A program made the position numbers and the translations under genes. Of a DNA stretch of 64,000 nt, positions 17,877 to 26,850 are shown in pieces (position 1 is the first letter of the stretch; the number at the start of each line of letters is the position of its first letter). The stretch lies in the NCBI RefSeq assembly GCF_036345255.1, contig NZ_CP107783.1, forward strand, positions 3,038,001 to 3,102,000. The letters run 5' to 3'. The notes beneath the pieces are model-generated. The model saw only the letters and a program-made list of their open reading frames with translations. It was not told the DNA's origin and did not search any database. The stretch is from Streptomyces sp. NBC_00569 (GTDB taxonomy: Bacteria > Actinomycetota > Actinomycetes > Streptomycetales > Streptomycetaceae).

Positions 17877-19855
17877 CCGCGCACCTCCGTGGGCGTCAGC
17901 GAGCGCTCCAGCTTCAGGTACTCGGTGCGGGCGGCGGCGAGCATGTGCCGCATCTGCAGCCGGTCGCCCTCCTCGGCGGCCAGGAAGGCCCCGGACAGGG
18001 CGATGTTGCGGATCGAGCCGCCGGCCACGGTGAGCTGCGCGAGCAGCGACGCGTCGATGTCCTTCACCGGAGCCTGCGGCGGCAGCACGCGGCGCCAGAT
18101 CTCGGCGCGCTCGTGCTCGGCCGGGAAGGGGAAGTCGACGACGAAGCGGATGCGCCGCAGGAAGGCCGTGTCGAGGGCGTTCTTCATGTTGGTGGTGAGG
18201 ATGGCCAGACCCCGGTAGGCCTCCATCCGCATCAGCAGGTAGCTGACCTCGAGGTTGGCGTACCGGTCGTGGCTGTCCTTGACCTCGCTGCGCTTGCCGA
18301 ACAGCGCGTCGGCCTCGTCGAACAGGAGCAGCGCGCCGCCGCGTTCGGCGGCGTCGAAGACCCGGCGGAGGTTCTTCTCGGTCTCGCCGATGTACTTGCT
18401 CACCACCTGCGACAGGTCGATGACGAACAGGTCGAGGCCGAGTTCCTTCGCCATGACCTCGGCGGCCAGCGTCTTGCCGGTGCCGGAGCCGCCCGCGAAC
18501 ATCGCGGTCACGCCGAGGCCGCGGCGCAGGGTGGCCGCGAACCCCCACTCCTGGTGCACGGTTGCCCGCTGGCGCACATGCGCGACGATCTCGCGCAGCA
18601 CGCTCGTCTGCCGATCGTGCAGCACCAGATCGTCCCAGCCGGCCTGCGGCGCGATCCGCCGCCCCAGCTCGTCCATGCCGATCCGCGCCTCGTCGAGCCC
18701 GGCGCGCCACGCGAGTTCCGCGGCGTCCAGCTCGTCCTCGTGCGGCAGCCGGCGGTGTACGGCGGCGGCCGCGGAACGCACGACATGCGGCGGCAGCTGG
18801 AACTGGGCGACCAGGGACCGCAGTTCGCTCCCGGCCAGGTCCACGCCCTCGAACGCGCCGGCCCACAGGGCGAGTTGCTCCTCGTCGTCCAGTCGTGGCA
18901 CGACGACCCGGGCCCCGTACGACCGTTCCGAGCGCAGCGGATCCTCGCTCGACACCACCACCGGTACAGCGGCCCCGGCCAGGAACGACTCGGTCGCCGC
19001 CCGTTGGTCGCGGTCCAGTTCGCCCACCTCGACGAGGAGGGCCGAGGGCAGCAGAACCGCCTCACGCTGCCACAGCCGGGAGAGCCGGTCGCGCTCGACC
19101 GGGTCGGACGGCACGTCCTCGGCGCTCATCGAGTAGAGCCCGAGTCCCGAGCGTGCGGCGGCCGCGGCGGCGAGGTCGGCGCGGCTGCGCAGGTCCCCGC
19201 CGGTCACCTCGACGAGCGGCGCGTCGGAGTCCGCCGCCGTCGCCCAGCCCTCGGCGAGCCGGCTCGCGGCCAGGTCGTAGGACGGCGTCAGCTCCTGAGG
19301 CGCCGGCGTGCGGCGCAACTGGCCGTGCAGCCGTGCGTCCAGATAGGGCGAGCCCAGCAGGAAGTGCAGGATGCGCTCGTCGAGACGCAGCCGGGAGGTC
19401 GTGAGCCGCGACTCGTCGTCCAGCTCGACGATCCGCCAGCGTCTGAGCGGCGCCACGGGCGTCAGGGCACTCCAGTGCGGCTCGGCCAGCGCGGCCAGCG
19501 CGAGCGAGAAGGTGGGGTAGGTCCGTTCGGGATCACCGCAGGCGGCGGCGCATCGGGCGGCGGTCGTGGGCTCCAGTTCGTGGGCGGCGGCGAGGAGTAC
19601 GAGGTCGCGCTCGAAGGGCGTGATGCTGAAGCAGGAGACGAGGGCGTCGAGCGGGGCGGCGCCGGGGCCGCCGGGCGCCGTGGCGAGTTCCGCCCCGGGA
19701 GCGCCGCCGCTCCCGTGCGTGACACGTGCCGCATGCGCGTCGACGCGGGCCAGGACGCGCCGGATCTCCGCGGTCAGCGTCGCACCGCCCGGGTCGGCCT
19801 CCGCCGCGTTCTGTCCGTGCGTCCCCATGTCCTCACCTGCCCCCGTCGTCTCCAT
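17867..19855 (-). CDS. CIS AAA+ ATPase (Afp15/Pvc15-like)
   Basis: 662 residues. The C-terminal AAA+ module has Walker A GGSGTGKT (455-462), Walker B LLLFDEAD (509-516) with downstream [20 protein letters not shown], sensor [10 protein letters not shown] and an arginine finger in [15 protein letters not shown]. The N-terminal 430 residues include a degenerate second ATPase-like domain without a Walker A. Such ATPases are needed for particle assembly or cargo handling in Afp and PVC but are not in the mature particle. An AGGAG site ten bases before the ATG at 19855 supports this start; ATG at 19828 is an alternative. The gene follows the DUF4255 cap gene by six bases. Confidence 0.95.
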   Translation of the reverse strand: METTGAGEDMGTHGQNAAEADPGGATLTAEIRRVLARVDAHAARVTHGSGGAPGAELATAPGGPGAAPLDALVSCFSITPFERDLVLLAAAHELEPTTAARCAAACGDPERTYPTFSLALAALAEPHWSALTPVAPLRRWRIVELDDESRLTTSRLRLDERILHFLLGSPYLDARLHGQLRRTPAPQELTPSYDLAASRLAEGWATAADSDAPLVEVTGGDLRSRADLAAAAAARSGLGLYSMSAEDVPSDPVERDRLSRLWQREAVLLPSALLVEVGELDRDQRAATESFLAGAAVPVVVSSEDPLRSERSYGARVVVPRLDDEEQLALWAGAFEGVDLAGSELRSLVAQFQLPPHVVRSAAAAVHRRLPHEDELDAAELAWRAGLDEARIGMDELGRRIAPQAGWDDLVLHDRQTSVLREIVAHVRQRATVHQEWGFAATLRRGLGVTAMFAGGSGTGKTLAAEVMAKELGLDLFVIDLSQVVSKYIGETEKNLRRVFDAAERGGALLLFDEADALFGKRSEVKDSHDRYANLEVSYLLMRMEAYRGLAILTTNMKNALDTAFLRRIRFVVDFPFPAEHERAEIWRRVLPPQAPVKDIDASLLAQLTVAGGSIRNIALSGAFLAAEEGDRLQMRHMLAAARTEYLKLERSLTPTEVRGWV

Positions 19856-19861
19856 GCCGTG

Positions 19862-20692
19862 TCACTCCTGTGCGGGCTTGGCTGCCCGGGGCGCTGTCTT
19901 GCGTGTGCGCGCCGGGGCCTTGGCCGGGGATTTCGCGACGGCCTTCGCAGGGGTCCTGGCCGCCTTCTTGGCGCTCGTGCGGGCCGGGGTTTCGGTCTCC
20001 TGCTTCCCGGCGTCGCCTGCAGAACGATCATTTGATGTCGCGTCAGGAGACGGTTCCGCCCCTGGAGGGACCGGCGCGCCCGGCGCGCCGAACGGCAGCA
20101 CCCGTACCTCCGGCCGCTCCACCGGCTTGCCCGCCACCGGAGTCTCCCGGCCGTCGATGAGGACGAGGGCCGCCTGGTAGACCACCGACAGGGTGTAGGG
20201 CGTCTGGTAGAGCATCCCCCACAGCTTCGACGTCTCGTCGACGTCCATCACCGTCGGCGTGAACCGCACGCGCTGCGCCGACTCGGCGAGATCGCTGCCC
20301 GCCAAGTACGGCCGTTCCCCGGCGAGTTCGATGATGTCCTTCGGCAGGACCGGTATCTCGTGCAGGGCGCGCACCACGGAGCCGATCAGCCGCTGCCCGA
20401 CCAGCTCCGTCTCGTCGCCGTACGCGGTGATCAGGAAGTGCAGGTCGAGTGCCGCGACGGGCCGCTTGACCAGCGTGCCGTCGGCCGCACGCGTCGGCAG
20501 GTCGTTGTTGCGCTGCGAGGTGTCGGGCGTGACCTGGTAGAGGAAGACGGAGATGGTGGGCTCGGTCGGCGGGTCGGCCGGCGGCTTGCGCGGCTCCACC
20601 TTGACGGCCATGTCGATCTCGGGCCCCAGGTTGGACTCGAGCAGCAGGGCGAGGGCCTGGGTGACATGCGCGAGGGCAAGTGCGTTGCTCAT
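19862..20692 (-). CDS. CIS cap/sheath terminator, DUF4255 (Pvc16-like), with H1-like basic tail
   Basis: 276 residues. Residues 1-190 are the DUF4255/Pvc16 N-terminal domain: MSNALALAHVTQALALLLES, then EPTISVFLYQVTPDTSQRNN, DLHFLITAYGDE, and LGMLYQ-type end KLWGMLYQTPYTLSVVYQ. Proteins of this family terminate the tube and sheath at the end away from the baseplate. Residues about 200-230 are Pro/Gly-rich. The last 45 residues are a lysine/alanine/proline tail (ARTSAKKAARTPAKAVAKSP, then KAPARTRKTAPRAAKP) like histone H1 or actinobacterial DNA-binding tails. That extension is unusual for a cap protein and is discussed as a finding. Confidence 0.92.
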   Translation of the reverse strand: MSNALALAHVTQALALLLESNLGPEIDMAVKVEPRKPPADPPTEPTISVFLYQVTPDTSQRNNDLPTRAADGTLVKRPVAALDLHFLITAYGDETELVGQRLIGSVVRALHEIPVLPKDIIELAGERPYLAGSDLAESAQRVRFTPTVMDVDETSKLWGMLYQTPYTLSVVYQAALVLIDGRETPVAGKPVERPEVRVLPFGAPGAPVPPGAEPSPDATSNDRSAGDAGKQETETPARTSAKKAARTPAKAVAKSPAKAPARTRKTAPRAAKPAQE

Positions 20693-20752
20693 GGCGTCAG
20701 TTCCTCGGTTCCTCTCGGCCTGCTGGTCGTCGTGCTGATCCGTGTTCGCGGT

Positions 20753-21475
20753 TCACTCGCGCCCCCGCGCCAGGTATTCCGCGAGGCTCAGGGTGGCCCC
20801 GGTCCTCCCCGCGGCGGGGGTCCGGGGCCGTCCTGCGCCGGGCGCCTCGCCCGCCGTCACTTCGAGCCGCCCGATCTGCACCTGCACCACCTGCTCGGTG
20901 GCGCGTGCCGGTCGCCGGGCCGCGGCCTGCCGTACGGCTTCGCGCGTTGCCGCCGTGTCGGCGGCGCTGGGGGGCAGCGCAGCCGACACGGCGTGGGGAG
21001 CGACGTCCCTGCCCGGGGGGACGGGCACGGACACCGCGGTCTGTGCCGGTTCCCGCTCCGCGCGCACCGCCGCACGCCGCCCGCTGTCGGGCGGCGGCCG
21101 CAGCGCCCGCGCGACGGTGGCGGCGGGACGCGGCGACGGCGCCTCGGCGCGGGCCGGAGCAGCAGGACGCGGCCCCTGCGGCTCGGCCGCCCGCTCCGTG
21201 TGTACGACGGTCCGCTCCCGTTCCGTGTGTGTCCGTGCCGCCACGGCCGTCGGCGCCGGCGCATCCGGCGGCGGGACGGCCGGCGGCGCGGCCGCGGGCC
21301 ACAGCAGCGTGTCGTCGTCCGGTGCCGGTGCGGCGGCCCGTACCGCCTCGACCCGCTCGAACGGGCCGGGCAGCCGGGGCCGTACCCGCGCCGCGGCCGG
21401 TCGCGGGGCGGTGTGCCGCGCGAGCAGCCGGTCGAGGAAGTCCGGCGAGCCCCCGGGGGCCTCGGAGTCAGACAT
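20753..21475 (-). CDS. Pro/Ala-rich CIS-cluster protein of unknown function
   Basis: About 240 residues. The first 20 residues contain a short helix (SPDFLDRLLARHTAPRP). Residues 25-190 are low complexity, made of Ala, Pro, Arg and Val, probably disordered. The C-terminal 50 residues look structured: EQVVQVQIGRLEVTAGEAP, then LSLAEYLARGRE. I chose ATG at 21475 because a GGAG site lies ten bases upstream; a GTG two codons earlier is possible. It overlaps the end of the zinc-ribbon gene. The layout, two short conserved ends joined by a flexible linker, suggests a tether between particle parts. No enzyme motif is visible. Confidence 0.75.
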   Translation of the reverse strand: MSDSEAPGGSPDFLDRLLARHTAPRPAAARVRPRLPGPFERVEAVRAAAPAPDDDTLLWPAAAPPAVPPPDAPAPTAVAARTHTERERTVVHTERAAEPQGPRPAAPARAEAPSPRPAATVARALRPPPDSGRRAAVRAEREPAQTAVSVPVPPGRDVAPHAVSAALPPSAADTAATREAVRQAAARRPARATEQVVQVQIGRLEVTAGEAPGAGRPRTPAAGRTGATLSLAEYLARGRE

Positions 21476-22196
21476 CCGCACACAGCTCCAGGTAGTAGCG
21501 GCGCCGCGTCGGGCTGAGCGCCAGGATCTCCGGCTCGCTCCAGCCGTAGGTGGTGGCGAGCAGATGGACGTCGAGCAGCACGTCCCGTGCCCAGGCGTCC
21601 AGTTCGGTCCACAAGTACGTGGCGATGTCGAGTTCGGCCCGGGTGGCCTGCCCGCACTCGGGGCAGGCCACGTTGAGCGCCAGGTCGGCGCCGGGGTCGG
21701 CCGCCTCGACGGCCTCGACGATCCGGCGCTGCACCGGCGCGGGCAACTCCCCCGCCGTTACCGCCGTCCCGTCGTGCACCGCCGAGACCAGGCAGCGCGC
21801 GAGCAGTGCCGTACGCGGGTCCGCCGCCCGGGCCGCGGTGGTCAGGTCGGCGATGCCCGGCAGTCTGAACTCAACGTCCCAGCCGTCCTGTTGCACCCGC
21901 ACGGCCGGCTCGCCGCGCCCGCCCAGTGACCCGGCGAGTTCCCCGGCGTCCAGGTCGAACTCCATGTCCTCCCCGCACGCCCCGCACGCCAGGCGCACCT
22001 GCATCCGCTCTCCGAACAGCGCCCGGCGCAACGCGAACAGGTCCGCCTCGCGCTCGCCCACCGGCAGTGCGGGCAGCCGTTCCGCCCCGACGTCCGGTCG
22101 TGCCGTGCGGTGCAGCAGCAGCGCGCGCCCGACCGGAGGCTCGCCGAGGCCCGCCTCCCAGGCAGCGAGCAGTTCGGCCGCCCCGGTGATCACCAT
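21468..22196 (-). CDS. CIS T4-type baseplate protein with two CxxC zinc motifs
   Basis: 242 residues from the ATG at 22196. The N-terminus AAELLAAWEAGLGEPPVGRA matches the usual opening of the T4 baseplate/hub-assembly-like proteins of eCIS loci, so the longer open frame starting at 22268 is not needed. Two Cys pairs are present: CGACGEDMEFDLDAGELAG near residue 81 and CPECGQATRAELDIATYLW near residue 184, the zinc-ribbon-like layout of this family. The C-terminus has LLATTYGWSEPEILALSPTR then YYLELC. In T4 the related protein helps assemble the baseplate hub. Its end overlaps the Pro/Ala-rich gene. Confidence 0.8.
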   Translation of the reverse strand: MVITGAAELLAAWEAGLGEPPVGRALLLHRTARPDVGAERLPALPVGEREADLFALRRALFGERMQVRLACGACGEDMEFDLDAGELAGSLGGRGEPAVRVQQDGWDVEFRLPGIADLTTAARAADPRTALLARCLVSAVHDGTAVTAGELPAPVQRRIVEAVEAADPGADLALNVACPECGQATRAELDIATYLWTELDAWARDVLLDVHLLATTYGWSEPEILALSPTRRRYYLELCADV

Positions 22197-22329
22197 GCCC
22201 ACCCCGATTCCCTCGACCGAGCGGGTCGCGGCGGTTCGGCACACCCTTGCGAGGGTGGGGAACCGCACGACCGGCCACGACGAAGCCGCAGACGAACGAC
22301 AACCCGTCGCGGCACTTCCAGCGGAGCGC

Positions 22330-22854
22330 TCAGGCCGGGTTGAGGAACGAGGGCTCCTCCGGCTCGGGCACCTCGTAGTCCCGCTCCCAGCCCTCGCACT
22401 CGAGCTTCAGCGACTGGATGGCCACCGCGTTGGCGTTGGCGTCCAGTTCGCCGAGGACCTGGTACTCGCTCGGCCAGGTCCGGTACAGCTTGTGCGAGAC
22501 GGCCACCTGGCCCGCCTCGTTGAGGACCTGGATGACGAGGTCCTTGCGGAAGTCCGCGAGGGACACCTCCGAGCCGAGGCCCGCGCCGACCTGCCAGACC
22601 TTGTTGGCCCAGCGGTCGAACTCGGGGTCGTGGGTCACTCCGCGTTCGAGGGTGATGCCCTCGAACTCCGAGCGCCCCGGCGACTTGCGCGGGGAGGAGG
22701 GGTCACCGCCGTGGCGGTGCTTGACGACCTCCGTGGTCCGCTTCAGCGGACTGATCTTGCTGATGCCGGCGACCGTACGTCCGTCCCACAGGACCAGGAA
22801 CTTGAAGTTCTTGTACGGGTCGAAGCGATGGGCGTTGACCGTGAACTCAGCCAT
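22330..22854 (-). CDS. CIS inner tube protein (gp19/Hcp-like)
   Basis: 174 residues. The T4 gp19-like tube signature is clear: FDPYKNFKFLVLWDGRTVAG near the start, then EVVKHRHGGDPSSPRKSPG, the loop that forms the tube lumen, and FEGITLERGVTHDPEFDRWA. The C-terminal half gives the second sheet (LDANANAVAIQSLKLECEGW). Hexamers stack to form the tube through which cargo is loaded. One tube gene is present, directly after the single sheath gene with a 34-base gap, the standard sheath-tube order. Confidence 0.95.
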   Translation of the reverse strand: MAEFTVNAHRFDPYKNFKFLVLWDGRTVAGISKISPLKRTTEVVKHRHGGDPSSPRKSPGRSEFEGITLERGVTHDPEFDRWANKVWQVGAGLGSEVSLADFRKDLVIQVLNEAGQVAVSHKLYRTWPSEYQVLGELDANANAVAIQSLKLECEGWERDYEVPEPEEPSFLNPA

Positions 22855-22888
22855 CGATTTCCTTCAGCTCTCCCTGGATCCCGGGCCG

Positions 22889-24754
22889 CTAGAGAGCGAA
22901 CTGCCCGGACGTCTGCTGGATCTTGACGACCACGAACTCGGCCGGACGGACCGGCGCGATACCGACGAGCACGTTGACGATCCCGTTCGCCACGTCCTCG
23001 TCCGTCGTGGTCTCGCTGTCGCACTTGACGAAGTACGCCTCCCGCGGGGTGCTGCCCTTGAAGGCGCCCTGACGGAAGAGCGTGTGCAGGTACGAGGAGG
23101 CGGACAGCCGGATCTGCTGCCACAGGCTCTCGTCGTTGGGCTCGAACACGACCCACTGCAACCCGCGTTGGAGGCTCTCCTCCACCTGCAGCGCGAGCCG
23201 CCGCACCGGCACGTACTTCCACGCGCTGTCGAGGGCGTCGGAGCCCTCCAGCGTGCGCGCGCCCCACACCAGGGGGCCGGCCAGCGGGAAGGTGCGCAGG
23301 CAGTTCACACCGAGCGGATTGAGCAGTCCCGTCTCGCGGTCCGTCAGATCGACGGTCAGGGAGCGCACTCCGACGAGCTGCGCCTCCGTACCGGCCGGCG
23401 CCTTCCAGACACCGCGCTCGGAGTCGGTGCGCGCGATGACACCGGCCACCGCGCCGGACGGCGGGAAGGCGCGCAGCCGCCCGGTGAGCGGGTCGGTGAG
23501 CTGCAGGTGCGGGAAGTACAGGCCGGCGTGGTTGCCGCGCACGGCGTCGAAGGCGGACAGGCCCGCCCGCGCCGAGTCCACGCTCACCCAGGTGGCGGGC
23601 GCGTCGACCAGCAGGAAGATCCGCCGTTCCTCGCACAGCCTCTGAGCGGCGGACACGACGGTGAGCGCGTCCTCGGTCTTCTCGTACGACGCCAGCTCCG
23701 GCAGCGACAGCAGGTTGACGTCGGCCACCCCGCGCAGCGCCTGGATGCCGGTCTTGTCGGCCTCGGAGCCGATGAGGTCGCGCGGGCCGGGGGCCTCGCC
23801 GTCCTCGCCGCCCTCCAGCGGGAACACCGGCGGGTTGACCGAGGCCTCCAGGCCCAGGTCGTTGGCGCACTCGCCCAGGAAGCGGACGACGTCCTCGGGG
23901 TCGGTGGAGCCCGCGACGACCTGGAGGCGCCGGCCGAACGCGGTGACCTCGACACCCGCGAAGGCGTGCCGGCCCGGCGCGTCGGGCAGCGCCCGCAGCT
24001 TGCGCTCCAGAAGCAGCGCCAGCTCGGCCACGGAGGACGGGGCTTCGCCGTCGCAGTCGGCGTCGTAGAGCTTGAACTCACGCTCCACGTCACCGATCTT
24101 CACCGTCAGGTCGACGGCCAGGTCGGGCAGTTCGTGGCCGAACGGCTTGGAGACGGTGCCGGACGGGTCGGGGCGGCCCTCGCCCACGGCGTCGACGCGG
24201 ATGAGGCGCGATCCGGCGTTGATCACGGTGGGCGCGTAGGTTCCGCTGCCGGCGTCCATGGACAGGCCGGTGAAGCTCTCGCGGGCCTCGCCCCTGGCGT
24301 CGTGGACCCGCAGGTTGAAGGTCTCGTCGGGGCACGTCGTGTCGTAGTCGACGGCGACCCGCAGGCTGTTGCCCCACACGCCGGGTTCCTTGGCGTGGAC
24401 CTCGAGCACAGGGCTCTCGCTGCGGCCGTCGGTGGACTCCAGGACGACGCAGGCGGTCTTGCCGCTGCCCGCCTTGGCGACCCTGACGATCACGGCGACG
24501 GAGCCGCCGTTGCCGAAGAACTGGTGCACCGCGTAGGCGAGCGGGCTCTGCGCGCTCAGCCCTCCGAAGCGCCGCTCGAACTCGGTGAATCCGGTGACGC
24601 GCACCGGCTCGTTGAGCGGGCCGCGCCGGGTGTGCCCCACAAACGCGGTCACCGACGTGGTCACGGCGGAGATGGCGCGCGTGCTGCTGGGAAGTTCTTC
24701 GACGTAGACGCCCGGGTAAGTCGGCCTCGCGGCGCTCACGGCATTCGTCGGCAT
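22889..24754 (-). CDS. CIS contractile sheath protein
   Basis: 621 residues from the ATG at 24754, preceded by AGGAGGGGGA; an upstream extension to 24877 is not supported. The N-terminus TYPGVYVEELPSSTRAISAV and FVGHTRRGPLNEPVRVTGF is typical of phage tail sheath proteins. The C-terminus has the conserved handshake segment (GIAPVRPAEFVVVKIQQTSG). Between them is a large variable domain (residues about 100-350) exposed on the particle surface. The protein forms the sheath that shortens and drives the tube. It is the first gene of the minus-strand operon, so the main promoter should lie in 24755-25403. Confidence 0.96.
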   Translation of the reverse strand: MPTNAVSAARPTYPGVYVEELPSSTRAISAVTTSVTAFVGHTRRGPLNEPVRVTGFTEFERRFGGLSAQSPLAYAVHQFFGNGGSVAVIVRVAKAGSGKTACVVLESTDGRSESPVLEVHAKEPGVWGNSLRVAVDYDTTCPDETFNLRVHDARGEARESFTGLSMDAGSGTYAPTVINAGSRLIRVDAVGEGRPDPSGTVSKPFGHELPDLAVDLTVKIGDVEREFKLYDADCDGEAPSSVAELALLLERKLRALPDAPGRHAFAGVEVTAFGRRLQVVAGSTDPEDVVRFLGECANDLGLEASVNPPVFPLEGGEDGEAPGPRDLIGSEADKTGIQALRGVADVNLLSLPELASYEKTEDALTVVSAAQRLCEERRIFLLVDAPATWVSVDSARAGLSAFDAVRGNHAGLYFPHLQLTDPLTGRLRAFPPSGAVAGVIARTDSERGVWKAPAGTEAQLVGVRSLTVDLTDRETGLLNPLGVNCLRTFPLAGPLVWGARTLEGSDALDSAWKYVPVRRLALQVEESLQRGLQWVVFEPNDESLWQQIRLSASSYLHTLFRQGAFKGSTPREAYFVKCDSETTTDEDVANGIVNVLVGIAPVRPAEFVVVKIQQTSGQFAL

Positions 24755-25403
24755 TCCCCCTCCTATCCCTTCTCGGGCACCGGGTGAAAGGCACCAAGAG
24801 GCGGCAGAGGGAGAGGTGTGGCAAAAGGCGGCGCGCGGTGGTCTCCGGACGCGTCGATTCCGCGCCGGCCCGCACACCTCGTATCAGCTTCCCCCGTCGA
24901 TGCCCCGGACGGACGGCCGCCCGGGTCAAGCACGCGTGCTTGTGACTCCTGATGCTCAAGTGCCCACCCACCTTGGGTAGTTGGGCATGGCGGGAGCAAG
25001 GCGCGTTCACGCCAGCCCGAAAGTCGGTTCGATGAAGTGGGGCCTGTGTGACCTGCACACGATGCGCACATGTCGGGGCAGGTAGTTCACGGAACTCACA
25101 CAGCCGATGGTGCAGGGGAAGGGAACTCATGTCCTGATGTAGCTCACAATTCCGGCGGTGGCGTGGCTCCGCGCCGGTTCGCAAGGCTCTCCTGCCCGCG
25201 CAGTCTTGCGGAACGCACGAAGCGCGCCGTGGCCGATTCCACCGGGGTAAGGCCGCGGCGCCGAGCTCCCGGCCCCGCGCGCCGGCGTCGCGCGGAACCT
25301 CAAATGAAGCTCTGAACGTCCGCCCTCCTGGGTTCGGTGGTGCCCGCCGGGGTCATGACACCGGCATCGCACGGCACACGGGCCGGGGTGGAGGAGGGGA
25401 ACC
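24755..25403. promoter_or_regulatory. Divergent intergenic region between the CIS operon and the DUF692 gene
   Basis: 649 bases with no credible gene. The CIS operon reads leftward and the DUF692 gene rightward, so both promoters should be here. I cannot assign a consensus -35/-10 pair with confidence. A 16-base perfect palindrome, CAAGCACGCGTGCTTG, lies at 24927-24942, about 175 bases before the sheath start, and is a candidate operator. Ribosome sites are strong at both ends (AGGAGGGGG for the sheath, GGAGGAGGGG for DUF692). Confidence 0.6.
24927..24942. promoter_or_regulatory. 16-bp perfect palindrome upstream of the sheath gene
   Basis: CAAGCACGCGTGCTTG is its own reverse complement. It sits in the non-coding stretch upstream of the CIS operon, where a dimeric regulator could bind. 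No known Streptomyces box is recognised. Confidence 0.4.
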
Positions 25404-26747
25404 ATGCAGCGGATCGAGCGTCTGGGTACGGGCATCGGCTGGCGTCCGGAGATCGCGGAGGCCGTGGAGGCGATGCCCGGCATCGACTGGGTCGAGGCCG
25501 TCGCGGAGAACGTGTGCCCCGGGCACGTCCCCGACTCCCTGCTGCGGCTGCGCGAGCGCGGCGTCACCGTCGTGCCGCACGGCGTCTCGCTCGGCCTCGG
25601 CGGCGCCGACCGGCCCGACGAGGGCAGGCTCGCCGACCTCGCGGCCCGCGCCGAGACCCTCGGTTCCCCGCTCGTCACCGAGCACATCGCCTTCGTACGG
25701 GCGGGCGGCGCGCTCACCGCGTCACAGCCGCTGGAGGCCGGCCATCTGCTGCCGGTCCCGCGTACGAGGGACGCCCTCGACGTGCTCTGCGAGAACATCC
25801 GCATCACCCAGGACGCCCTGCCCGTCCCCCTCGCCGTGGAGAACATCGCGGCCCTGTTCTCCTGGCCCGGCGAGGAGATGACGGAGGGCCAGTTCCTCTA
25901 CGAGCTGGTGGAGCGCACCGGCGTCCACCTCCTGATCGACGTGGCGAACCTGCACACGAACCACGTCAACCGCGGCGAGGACCCCGCGAAGGCCCTCGGT
26001 GAACTTCCGGTCGAGGCCATCGCGTACGTGCATGTGGCGGGCGGTTTCGAACGCGACGGCGTGTGGCACGACAGCCACGCGCACCCCGTGCCGCGCCCCG
26101 TCCTGGACATCCTCGCCGACCTGGCGTCCCGGGTATCGCCCCCCGGAGTCCTCCTGGAGCGCGACGAGAACTTCCCGGCCCCGCAGGAGCTGGAGCGTGA
26201 ACTCGACGAGATCAGGCGGACGTTGACGACCGCGCCCGCCGAGGGGCGCACCGTGCGGCCCCCCTCGGACACGGCCTCGCGGGACACCGGCGCCGTGCAG
26301 GACACCGGCCCCACCCGTCAGCGGCTCGCGCTCGCGCAGGCAGCACTCCTGTCCGCCCTCGTCGCGGGGACGCCCGCGCCGGAGGGGTTCGACCGCGTGC
26401 GGCTCAAGGTCCAGAGCCGGGCACTGTGCGCCAAGCGGGCGGACGTCGTGGCGAAGGTGGCGCCCGAACTGCCGGAGATCCTCGGCGCGGCCGCGTACCG
26501 CCCGGCGTTCCTGTCGTACGCGCGGTGCCGGCCCATGACGGACGGCTACCGCCGGGACGCCCTCGACTTCGCCGAGCATCTGCTCGACTCCGGCGGACCC
26601 GGGGACGCCGGGGCGCGACGGGAGCTGGAGCGGTGGTGGCGGGAGCGGTCGGGGCCCACCCCGCCGGCCACGCACCCGGGGGCACGCCTGGCGCGCGCGG
26701 CGCGGTCGGTCCTGCACCGGGGCCGGCCGGCTCTCCGGTCGGCCTGA
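25404..26747 (+). CDS. DUF692 (MNIO-type) metalloenzyme with extra C-terminal domain, SCO6045-like
   Basis: 447 residues. Residues 1-275 are the DUF692 TIM barrel. Likely metal ligands appear in order: [76 protein letters not shown] and [13 protein letters not shown]692 members such as MbnB and bufferin-modifying enzymes are multinuclear iron oxidases that alter Cys residues in peptides, usually with a partner protein. Residues 315-420 form a second helical domain ([20 protein letters not shown], then [20 protein letters not shown]), resembling the SCO6045-type C-terminal domain and possibly an in-cis partner. A TIGR04222 protein, the usual genomic companion, lies two genes downstream. Substrate unknown. 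Confidence 0.85.
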   Translation: MQRIERLGTGIGWRPEIAEAVEAMPGIDWVEAVAENVCPGHVPDSLLRLRERGVTVVPHGVSLGLGGADRPDEGRLADLAARAETLGSPLVTEHIAFVRAGGALTASQPLEAGHLLPVPRTRDALDVLCENIRITQDALPVPLAVENIAALFSWPGEEMTEGQFLYELVERTGVHLLIDVANLHTNHVNRGEDPAKALGELPVEAIAYVHVAGGFERDGVWHDSHAHPVPRPVLDILADLASRVSPPGVLLERDENFPAPQELERELDEIRRTLTTAPAEGRTVRPPSDTASRDTGAVQDTGPTRQRLALAQAALLSALVAGTPAPEGFDRVRLKVQSRALCAKRADVVAKVAPELPEILGAAAYRPAFLSYARCRPMTDGYRRDALDFAEHLLDSGGPGDAGARRELERWWRERSGPTPPATHPGARLARAARSVLHRGRPALRSA

Positions 26748-26850
26748 GCGCCATCACCCCGCGCCCGTACCGCAGTTGACGTATTCCCCGGGTTACCCGA
26801 GCCCACGTCCATGAAGCGGACTAGCGTGCGGTGCCGCACCAGGAGGCACC

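Noticed and set aside
17129..20035. Plus-strand open frame opposite the AAA+ gene
   Set aside because: The minus strand holds intact Walker motifs in the same region.
1..24754. Prophage
   Set aside because: Tail-type genes only; no capsid, portal, terminase, integrase, replication or lysis genes, and a DUF4157 cargo and AAA+ ATPase point to an eCIS.
1..24754. Type VI secretion system
   Set aside because: No TssJLM membrane complex, no ClpV and no VgrG fusion; the ATPase is Afp15-like and the cap is DUF4255.
24755..24877. N-terminal extension of the sheath
   Set aside because: The extension has no sheath similarity and a strong ribosome site precedes the ATG at 24754.
25070..25315. Plus-strand open frame of 81 codons in the CIS/DUF692 gap
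   Set aside because: No ribosome site, Arg/Pro-rich random-like composition, no similarity.
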